Notes under the pieces: model-generated | Database searches by the model: none | The model's input: the letters and a program-made list of their open reading frames with translations, nothing else | Told to the model about the DNA's origin: nothing | In this document: piece after piece, positions 1-5,678 of the stretch | How the letters are laid out: each line of letters starts with the position of its first letter | Position numbering within the stretch: the first letter of the stretch is position 1 | Origin: Acidobacteriota bacterium | GTDB taxonomy: Bacteria > Acidobacteriota > Terriglobia > Terriglobales > Acidobacteriaceae | DNA length: 11,050 nucleotides | Reading direction: 5' to 3' | NCBI GenBank assembly: GCA_021810815.1 | Contig: JAJZHR010000035.1 | Location: 1 to 11,050, forward strand | Translations under genes and position numbers: made by a program

Positions 1-1198
1 GGCCAGGGCAGACGCGGAAGTGATGGACATGGACCAGGCGGCTGGCCGGGCGCGGCAGGCGAATGATCTGGGCGCAGCCCTCAGCGACCGCGATCGTCTC
101 TACGTTGACGCGGAATTCAACATTCTAGGCAATCATGATCTGCTGAAGGCCGCCGAGGAGGTGGAAGAGCGCATGCGGCAATTTCCGCATGACACTGCTG
201 CTCCCGGCGTGCTCGCCACCATCTACAACGCGATGGGGCGCTACGCGGACGCGCATGACGAGGCGCAGAAGAAGATCGGAGCTTCCAGCCATGAGGCGAG
301 CGGCTATCAGGAAGAGCAGAGCGCGTTGATCGGGCTGGATCGCTACGAGGCGGCATCGCGCGTTCAGCAGGAAGCGGCGAAACATGGCGTGAAGATGGAT
401 GGATTCGACGCCATGCTCGCGTTTCTCGGCGGCAACCAGAGCCTCTTCGCGCAGGACGCGGCGCTGGCGATCACCCCAGGAGCCAGCTACCGCGCGCGCG
501 AAAACTATGCTCTCATCCTGGACGACACGGGGCAGTTCGAAACGGCCGCCTTCCAGTGGCAGGCGCTGGCGCGCGATGCGGAGGCGGCCAGGCTGAACGG
601 GGCCGCAGGATACGTTCTGGCGCAGGGAGCGATGGATCGCGCGTTGGCGGGGCAGTGCGAAGGAACGCTCGCGATGGCTGGCGAGGCGGCGGCGCTGGCG
701 CACGATTCGAGCTCGCAGTTCCATGTCGCGATGGCAGCGGCGATGTGCGGCAATGCCGCGGTCGCGCAGGGAATCATCGACGACTTCAACAAGAACAATC
801 CGATGGGAACACTGGTGAGCGGCTTCTACGTTCCGGATATCCAGGGCGCCATCGCGCTGAAGGCGGGCGATCCGAAGAAGGCTCTGGACGCGCTGAACGC
901 TGCGCGCACCTATGACCTGATCTCGCCGACGCCCTACCTGCGGGGGTTGGCGCATCTTGCTGCGGGGCAGGAACAGCTTGCGCTGGGCGACTTTCAACAG
1001 GTGCTGGCCCATCGCGGAGCTGCGCTGGTTTCGGGGAACATCGCCTATTCGCTGGCTCAGGCTGGCGTCGGGCAGGCCTATGGAGCGATTGGAGACAAGC
1101 AGAACAGCGCCGACGCCTACCGCAAATTCCTCAGCGACTGGCAGCAGGCGGACACGAGGCTCCCCTTGGTGGTGCAGGCGACGAAGGACAGCCGCTAG
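1..1198 (+). CDS. TPR-repeat protein, C-terminal part (5' end outside window)
   Basis: The reading frame is open from base 2 to the TAG at 1196-1198 (398 residues visible), so the gene starts upstream and this is its C-terminal part. The visible protein is almost wholly alpha-helical and Ala-rich, with degenerate tetratricopeptide repeats. Examples are the stretch around 'LATIYNAMGRYADAHDEAQ' about 65-85 residues in, and near the C-terminus 'GVGQAYGAIGDKQNSADAYR'. This layout, with the phrase 'LSDRDRLYVDAEF' ahead of the repeats, resembles the C-terminal tails of acidobacterial Ser/Thr kinases or winged-helix regulators with TPRs. The N-terminal domain cannot be seen, so a kinase is only an inference. 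The stop lies 15 bp from the stop of a convergent FHA/PP2C phosphatase gene, which fits a signalling locus. No transmembrane segment is visible in this part. Confidence 0.85.
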   Translation, partial: ARADAEVMDMDQAAGRARQANDLGAALSDRDRLYVDAEFNILGNHDLLKAAEEVEERMRQFPHDTAAPGVLATIYNAMGRYADAHDEAQKKIGASSHEASGYQEEQSALIGLDRYEAASRVQQEAAKHGVKMDGFDAMLAFLGGNQSLFAQDAALAITPGASYRARENYALILDDTGQFETAAFQWQALARDAEAARLNGAAGYVLAQGAMDRALAGQCEGTLAMAGEAAALAHDSSSQFHVAMAAAMCGNAAVAQGIIDDFNKNNPMGTLVSGFYVPDIQGAIALKAGDPKKALDALNAARTYDLISPTPYLRGLAHLAAGQEQLALGDFQQVLAHRGAALVSGNIAYSLAQAGVGQAYGAIGDKQNSADAYRKFLSDWQQADTRLPLVVQATKDSR

Positions 1199-1213
1199 TT
1201 CCGTGGCGGCAGA

Positions 1214-2875
1214 TCAGGCGGGCTGCACGTACTTGACTTCCACCATGGTGCAGTCGTCGTTGGGCGGGGCTCCGTCAGCGAATGCCTGCACGGATGCGAA
1301 CAGGCCTTCGAGCGTTTCATTCTCGCAGACGGCGGCCTCCAGCCGGTCATCGCCGTAGAAGTCGCCATCGGGATTCTCCGCTTCGGTCACGCCATCGGTG
1401 ACCAGGATCAGGCGGCTGCCCTTGGGCATCTTCAGGTAGCCGGCCTCGTAGGCGGCCTCTTCGATCAGGCCGACGGGCATGTTCGAGGTGGTCAGCTTCT
1501 CGTAGCAGCTTCCGCCTACGCCGTCCCTGGTCACCAGCAGAGGCATGACGTGGCCGCAGTTGATGTATTGCAGGTTGCCGCTGCGGCTCAGCTTCAGAAC
1601 GATCATGGTGGCGTATTTGTCCACGTCCTTGGCGCAGATGTAGCGGTTCACCAGGCGGGCGATCTGCTCCAGCGGCTGCCGCGCCAGCATCTGGGAGTAG
1701 ATGAGGCCTTGCAGGGTGGAGGCGAGCAGGGCGGCCGAGACGCCTTTGCCAGAGACGTCGACGATCACCACCGAGAGGCCGTCCTCGTCCGCGATGACAT
1801 CGAAGAAGTCGCCGCCGATCTCCTTGCAGGGGATGTTGCGCGCGGTGACATGGGCGTAGCGCGTCTCAGGAATCTTGACGGTCATCAGACCCTGCTGGAT
1901 GGTGGCGGCGATGCTCAGCTCCTCGCGATAGCGGCGCGCTGCGTCCTCGGCCAGGGCAAGGTTCGCGTTCTCCACCAGGGCAGCGGCCTCGGTCGCGATG
2001 GTCTCCAGCAGGTCGCTGTCCACCTGGGTCAGCTTTCCGGCGGTCAAGCGGCTGTCAAGATAAAGGGCTCCGATGATTTCGCCCTTGGCCGCGGCCAGGC
2101 CCACTCCGCTGTCTGAGGTGGAGCGGGCTTCGCTGTAGCGGCCGCGCAAGGGCATGCAGATGACGGTGCGGATGCTCTGCGCGACCATGCTTTCGGAGCG
2201 GGAATCGGCCTCTGCGGTGAGCGTGTCCGTCACGATGTATTCGGCTGCGGTGCGGGTGGCCTGCAGCAGGGCGGACCTGGAGATGGTGAGGTCGTCGGTG
2301 AGCACCTCTCCGGCGATGCTTCTGCCGACGGCCAGCTTCAACTGACCGCTGGCGTCTTTCAGGAAGACGTAGCCGCGCTCGACCTTCGTCAGTTGCAGCG
2401 TGGTCTCCACCAGCGAGGCGAGGATTTCGTCCACGGCTCCGACCTGGTTCAGCTTGCGGGCGGCTTCGAGGAACCAGCGCAGCTTTTCGAGGTCGGAGTT
2501 CGGGGCGGAGCTGCCGGACATCTGGCCGATCAGATCCTTGATGCTGGCCTGCTCCTCCTCGATCTCGACGCCGAAGCGGAGCAGCGGACCCTGCTGCGAT
2601 CCGAGGCGAATGGTGTCTCCCTGATTCAGCCGCTGGCGGCCGTTCACGCGCTGGCCGCGGATATAGGTGCCGTGGCGGCTGCCCATGTCCACCAGATGGA
2701 ACGCGCCGTCCTCATAGACGATCTGCGCATGGTCGCGGGAGACGTAGGGGTGCGTCAGGACCAGGTGGCGATCCTGCAAGCGGCCAATGGTGAAAGGGGA
2801 CTGGTCGATGACGCTCTGGTGGCGTATGGAGCCGTCCTCAAGCTGCACAGCGGTGCGGGGAATTGTGGTGGACAC
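1214..2875 (-). CDS. FHA-GAF-SpoIIE (PP2C-type) serine/threonine phosphatase
   Basis: A 553-residue cytosolic signalling protein with three domains. The FHA domain (about 23-102) has G31-R32, the phosphothreonine-reading S46-x-x-H49 and 'GSRHGTYIRG' at 65-74. The GAF sensor domain spans about 145-302. The RsbU/SpoIIE-type PP2C phosphatase spans about 318-550 with its metal-binding acids visible: D356 in 'GGDFFDV', D373 in 'VDVSGKG', D494 in 'LVTDGV', and D540/D541 in 'PPNDDCTM'. Family knowledge says such enzymes dephosphorylate Ser/Thr-phosphorylated anti-sigma-factor antagonists in partner switches, with GAF gating activity and FHA docking a phosphorylated partner. No anti-sigma or antagonist gene is visible here. 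The start is GTG: no in-frame ATG was found in the open frame upstream, and GGAGAG sits just before the GTG. It is divergent from the HugZ-like gene across 131 bp and convergent with the TPR gene. Confidence 0.93.
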   Translation of the reverse strand: MSTTIPRTAVQLEDGSIRHQSVIDQSPFTIGRLQDRHLVLTHPYVSRDHAQIVYEDGAFHLVDMGSRHGTYIRGQRVNGRQRLNQGDTIRLGSQQGPLLRFGVEIEEEQASIKDLIGQMSGSSAPNSDLEKLRWFLEAARKLNQVGAVDEILASLVETTLQLTKVERGYVFLKDASGQLKLAVGRSIAGEVLTDDLTISRSALLQATRTAAEYIVTDTLTAEADSRSESMVAQSIRTVICMPLRGRYSEARSTSDSGVGLAAAKGEIIGALYLDSRLTAGKLTQVDSDLLETIATEAAALVENANLALAEDAARRYREELSIAATIQQGLMTVKIPETRYAHVTARNIPCKEIGGDFFDVIADEDGLSVVIVDVSGKGVSAALLASTLQGLIYSQMLARQPLEQIARLVNRYICAKDVDKYATMIVLKLSRSGNLQYINCGHVMPLLVTRDGVGGSCYEKLTTSNMPVGLIEEAAYEAGYLKMPKGSRLILVTDGVTEAENPDGDFYGDDRLEAAVCENETLEGLFASVQAFADGAPPNDDCTMVEVKYVQPA

Positions 2876-2878
2876 GTG

Positions 2879-2884
2879 CTCTCC
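2879..2884 (-). promoter_or_regulatory. Ribosome binding site fixing the GTG start of the phosphatase
   Basis: On the minus strand GGAGAG is followed by CAC and then the GTG at 2875, so the GGAG core is 5 nt from the start codon. The ATGs just upstream (at 2886 and 2948) are out of frame. This supports GTG rather than a longer protein. Confidence 0.65.
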
Positions 2885-3006
2885 ATGGGCCAGATGCTGA
2901 ATCGAAGACCGGATCGAGGCCTGGGTGGATTCAGGAGCAAGTGTACATGCGGCGGAGGCATTTCCATGAGGGGGATTAGCATGGGGGAGGGACTCAAGGG
3001 AGACTT

Positions 3007-3807
3007 ATGCCATCGAACGAAGCTGCTGCGCCCCGCCAGCACGCCTACACCGGCCCTGCACTGCCGCAACTGCCGGAGCCGAGCCACGCTGAGCGCGTCC
3101 GAACGCTGGTTTCGCTGCTTTCCACAGCGACGCTCTCGACGCTTTCGCGCAAGCATCCGGGCTTTCCATTCGGCTCGCTGATGCCCTACGCTCTGGACAG
3201 CGAAGGCCGGCCCATTTTCCTGATCAGCAACATGGCGATGCACACGCAGAACCTGAAGGCGGATGCGCGGGCCAGCCTCTTTGTGGCGCAGGCAGCGACC
3301 GATGGCGATCCTCTGGGCGCAGCCCGGGCCACACTGGTTGGACACGCCGAGCCTGTGCCGCAGGACGATCTGGCGCTGGCGCGGGAGCGGTACCTTGCCA
3401 GCCACGAGAACAGCAAGTACTGGGTGGACTTCGCCGACTTCGGCTTCTTCCGCTTGCAGATCGTGGATGTGTACTACGTGGGTGGATTCGGCGTAATGGG
3501 GTGGGTGGCGGCGGAGGACTACAAGCTGGCGAAGCCGGACCCGCTGGCGCAGGACGCGCAGAGCATTCTGGCCCACATGAATGCGGACCACGTGGACGCG
3601 ATGCTTCTGCTGGCGCGAACACATGCTGGATTGGAAGCGACCGAAGCTGCGATGACGGCGGTGGATCGCCTTGGATTCCACCTGCGGCTGAAGACAGCGG
3701 AGGGGATGAAGGGGACGCGCATCAACTATCCTCGCGAGGTCGCGAGCGCGCAGGAGACAAGGATGGCGCTGGTGGAAATGGTGCGGGAGGCCAAGGCGCG
3801 GACCTGA
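3007..3807 (+). CDS. HugZ-like FMN-binding split-barrel protein with DUF2470
   Basis: A 266-residue soluble protein with no signal peptide. Residues about 27-170 form a pyridoxamine-5'-phosphate-oxidase-like split barrel; 'SLMPYALDSEGRPIFLIS' at 57-74 and 'HTQNLKADARASLFV' at 79-93 are typical flavin-binding barrel strands. Residues about 180-262 match DUF2470, with the characteristic 'ILAHMNADHVDAM' at 187-199. This domain order is that of the HugZ/HutZ-type heme-utilisation family and of related plastid proteins. Members bind heme or FMN, and some degrade heme. Whether this one acts on heme cannot be told from sequence: there are no heme-uptake or TonB genes nearby. The start is supported by AAGGGAG at 2996-3002, 4 nt before the ATG. 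It is transcribed away from the phosphatase gene and converges on the HhH lipoprotein gene. It could instead be a general flavin reductase-like stress protein. Confidence 0.88.
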   Translation: MPSNEAAAPRQHAYTGPALPQLPEPSHAERVRTLVSLLSTATLSTLSRKHPGFPFGSLMPYALDSEGRPIFLISNMAMHTQNLKADARASLFVAQAATDGDPLGAARATLVGHAEPVPQDDLALARERYLASHENSKYWVDFADFGFFRLQIVDVYYVGGFGVMGWVAAEDYKLAKPDPLAQDAQSILAHMNADHVDAMLLLARTHAGLEATEAAMTAVDRLGFHLRLKTAEGMKGTRINYPREVASAQETRMALVEMVREAKART

Positions 3808-3820
3808 TGGGTGGAGGGGT

Positions 3821-3846
3821 TCTCCGGTGGGCCGTGGCTTCGGAGA
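3821..3846. terminator. Candidate hairpin between convergent genes
   Basis: TCTCCG at 3821-3826 pairs with CGGAGA at 3841-3846 across a 14-nt loop. It begins 14 bp after the stop of the HugZ-like gene, in the gap before the convergent lipoprotein gene. There is no T-run on either side, so classical intrinsic termination is not evident. The same stem sequence recurs in the other long convergent gap (9791-9813). Confidence 0.3.
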
Positions 3847-3881
3847 GTCAGGGAACAGGGATCAGGAGTCAGGGAACAAGG
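3845..3881. repeat. Short tandem direct repeat GAGTCAGGGAACA
   Basis: The 13-mer GAGTCAGGGAACA occurs at 3845-3857 and again at 3866-3878, a 21-bp period. Each copy is followed by (A/G)GG, and the copies are separated by GGGATCAG. Similar GGGAACAGGGATCAGG tracts are, to my recollection, common in acidobacterial intergenic DNA. It lies just downstream of both convergent genes. Confidence 0.6.
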
Positions 3882-3896
3882 AATGGATGATGGAGA

Positions 3897-4253
3897 TCAT
3901 CGGGCCTCGATGCGGTCTGCGATCTGGTTGTACTCCTGTTTGCTGAGCAGATGGCGCTTCAGCAACTCATCCGAAGTCGCATAGGGCCGGCCCGCGATGA
4001 TGCGGTCCGCCGTTGCGCCGCCGATTCCCGGCAAGGCTTCGAGCTGCTCTTTCGATGCCTTGTTGATGTTCAGCGGGCCCTTGCTTTTCAGTCCTTCGAA
4101 GACGCCTTGCGCAACCGCCTTGGCATCGCGCGCTGCCGCTGCGGTTGCATTGGCGGCGTCCTTGCGGATTGCGTCCGGGCTCTGACTGGCTGGAGTGCAT
4201 CCGATGAGGGCGAACAGGCAGGTCGCGCTGAGGACAATCCATCTCATTCCCAT
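3897..4253 (-). CDS. Small lipoprotein with ComEA-like helix-hairpin-helix domain
   Basis: A 118-residue protein. Residues 1-19 are a lipoprotein signal: M-G-M-R-W, a hydrophobic core, then lipobox 'LIGC' with Cys19 as the lipidation site. An Ala/Lys-rich linker (about 25-55) follows. Residues 61-115 match the ComEA-type HhH_3 fold: 'LNINKASKEQLEALPGIGG' (61-79), then 'ADRIIAGRPY'. The first hairpin has the canonical P-G-I-G (75-78), which contacts the DNA backbone in family members. The second hairpin reads 'LLSKQEYNQI' and lacks a G-x-G, so DNA binding may be weak. An in-frame TGA lies directly before the ATG at 4251-4253, so the start is this ATG or the one two codons later; no strong Shine-Dalgarno is visible. 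The predicted location is the periplasmic face of a membrane. No other competence or pilus gene is nearby, so a role in DNA uptake is unproven. Confidence 0.85.
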   Translation of the reverse strand: MGMRWIVLSATCLFALIGCTPASQSPDAIRKDAANATAAAARDAKAVAQGVFEGLKSKGPLNINKASKEQLEALPGIGGATADRIIAGRPYATSDELLKRHLLSKQEYNQIADRIEAR

Positions 4254-4472
4254 TCAGATGCCGGATCGCGCCATAGTTTGCCCGGAGGAGCGAAAAAAGG
4301 AGCGCATGCAGGGACGGCGGGATCGCTGTTTCAGGAGTTGTGGTCGATTGCCTACTTTTGAAGGTTTGTGACGCTGGATACATCCGTCGGCTTGCTATTT
4401 GGGCTATGTTCGGACTCAGGATTCCGTCTGCGCGGTATCAAGGCTCAGACCTCCCAGGCGGACATCTTGATT

Positions 4473-4478
4473 GGAGGA
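4473..4478 (+). promoter_or_regulatory. Ribosome binding site choosing the ATG at 4485 for the VWFA gene
   Basis: GGAGGA lies 6 nt before the ATG at 4485, the only good Shine-Dalgarno in the leader. The frame is open back to a GTG at 4368, but that longer form would bury the signal peptide 39 residues in. The 230-bp leader between the two divergent genes (4254-4484) shows no convincing -35/-10 pair. Confidence 0.75.
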
Positions 4479-4484
4479 GAAGGG

Positions 4485-5588
4485 ATGAAGATCCTTTTCC
4501 GGTGGCTCATCCTGGTGGTTGCCCTGTGTGTCATGCAGGCAAATCCAGCGGCGGCAGATAGCTCCCGTCTGTCCACGCAGGAGGCGCAGGCTCCGCAAAC
4601 CCCGGCGCAAGCCTCGCAGACCCAGCCGCAGGCTTCGCAGGAGCAGGATTCGCAGACCCCAGCCCAGGCTGCTCCCGACTCTCCCTACACCCTGGAGATC
4701 GATCCCACCCTGGTCAGTGTGGACGTGCTGGTTACGGACGAAGATGGCCGTGTGCTGGGCGGACTGAAGCAGGGCAATTTCCGGATTTTTGATGAGGGAA
4801 ATGCTCGCGAGATTTCGAAGTTCGATCCAACGAATACTCCCATCACCATCGTGATGCTGATGGAGTACAGTTCCTCCTCCTACAACTACTTCGCCAACAA
4901 GGCAGCAGTATGGGGAGCTGGATTCCTCAATCACCTGGAGCCGCAGGACTGGGTGGCGCTGGTCACGTACGACATCAAGTCCAAGGTTCAGGCGGATTTT
5001 ACGCACAACCTGGCCCAGGTCCGCGACACGCTGACGCATCTTGGCTTTCCCGGCTTCCGCGATGCCAATGTCTACGACGCCGTGATCGAGACGCTGGAGA
5101 ATCTGGAGAAGGTGCACGGCCGCAAGGCGATTTTGTTGCTGTCCACCGGCACCAACAGCTTCAGCAGTTCGTCGCTGGACGACGTTCTCAACCAGTTGAA
5201 GCGCAGCGATGCGACCATCTTCACCGTTGGTCTGGCTGAAGAGGAGTACGTCCGCTACGGCGGAGCAGACATCACCTACGCTCAGTCCAGATCGTTTCTG
5301 AATACGGTTGCGGAGCGCAGCGGAGGCATGGCCTTCTTTCCTCGATTCCAGGGCGCGCTTCCAGATGTCTTCCGCACGGTGTCGACCTTTCTGCGCAACG
5401 AATACACGCTCAGCTTCTCTCCACCCAAAGCAAGCCGCGACGGGAAATATCACCGGCTGAGGGTGGAGGTGGTAGGGCAGGATGGCAAGCCGCTGAAGGT
5501 GACCGATGCAAAAGGAAGGCTCCGCAAGATCAAGGTGTACGCGTGCGCAGGCTATACGGCGCGGAAAGAGAAGGCGCTTGCCGAGTGA
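4485..5588 (+). CDS. Secreted VWFA-domain protein (acidobacterial type) with degenerate MIDAS
   Basis: A 367-residue exported protein. The signal peptide is about residues 1-24 (K2, R6, hydrophobic 'LILVVALCVMQ', then 'NPAAAD'). A Gln/Ala/Pro-rich linker covers about 31-66. A beta-rich segment (about 72-117, 'VSVDVLVTDEDGRVLGGL') leads into a von Willebrand A domain (about 119-305). This order is that of the 'VWFA-related' family expanded in Acidobacteria, whose function is not established; protein-protein interaction in the envelope is the usual guess. The metal-ion site looks lost: D-x-S-x-S reads E127-Y-S129-S-S131, the Thr position reads A194 by alignment to G-T-A-L-Y-D-A, and the T-D-G aspartate reads T221 in 'STGTNS'. 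A beta-rich tail (about 307-355) has a single cysteine, C354. The M48 protease gene follows 90 bp downstream, suggesting cotranscription. Confidence 0.9.
   Translation: MKILFRWLILVVALCVMQANPAAADSSRLSTQEAQAPQTPAQASQTQPQASQEQDSQTPAQAAPDSPYTLEIDPTLVSVDVLVTDEDGRVLGGLKQGNFRIFDEGNAREISKFDPTNTPITIVMLMEYSSSSYNYFANKAAVWGAGFLNHLEPQDWVALVTYDIKSKVQADFTHNLAQVRDTLTHLGFPGFRDANVYDAVIETLENLEKVHGRKAILLLSTGTNSFSSSSLDDVLNQLKRSDATIFTVGLAEEEYVRYGGADITYAQSRSFLNTVAERSGGMAFFPRFQGALPDVFRTVSTFLRNEYTLSFSPPKASRDGKYHRLRVEVVGQDGKPLKVTDAKGRLRKIKVYACAGYTARKEKALAE
4578..4673 (+). repeat. Low-complexity Gln/Ala/Pro-coding tract
   Basis: This tract codes for residues 32-63 of the VWFA protein. It is made of imperfect reiterations around GCAGGC and TCGCAGACC, giving peptides such as AQASQTQPQASQ. 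It is a flexible linker between the signal peptide and the folded part, and the imperfect repeats could allow length variation between strains. Confidence 0.55.
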
Positions 5589-5619
5589 AGCTGGACGGCT
5601 GGAAGCCAGTGAAGCTGGA
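5584..5619 (+). repeat. Direct repeat AGTGAAGCTGGA
   Basis: AGTGAAGCTGGA occurs at 5584-5595 and 5608-5619, a 24-bp period. The first copy contains the TGA stop of the VWFA gene, so a small duplication just past the gene end is plausible. No other feature was seen in the 90-bp VWFA-M48 gap apart from the M48 ribosome binding site. Confidence 0.45.
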
Positions 5620-5678
5620 ACCGGAAATCGCCTGTCGATGAAGAAGCTGAAGCGGGCGAAGTCGAACGGGGGACGGGA

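Noticed and set aside
125..1012. Long minus-strand ORF (295 codons) opposite the TPR gene
   Set aside because: It is the antisense shadow of a GC-rich coding gene: Arg/His/Leu-rich, with no recognisable domain. The plus frame has coherent TPR helices.
1191..1210. GCCGC/GCGGC hairpin across the stop of the TPR gene
   Set aside because: The stem is only 5 bp and overlaps the stop codon, with no T-tract. It is expected by chance in GC-rich DNA.
2755..3681. Minus-strand ORF (308 codons) overlapping the HugZ-like gene and the phosphatase start
   Set aside because: It is Arg-rich, with no domain, and opposite a well-matched FMN-binding/DUF2470 protein with a good ribosome binding site.
4358..4384. 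TTGAAG ... TACATC as a promoter for the VWFA gene
   Set aside because: The spacer is only 15 bp and the -10 match is weak. Alternatives at 4405 (TATGTT) and 4436 (TATCAA) have no matching -35.
4485..4560. VWFA protein as a lipoprotein via Cys15
   Set aside because: The residues before Cys15 are V-A-L, with Leu at -1 where Gly/Ala/Ser is needed, and the hydrophobic core continues past it. An ordinary signal peptide ending near 'PAAA-D' fits better.
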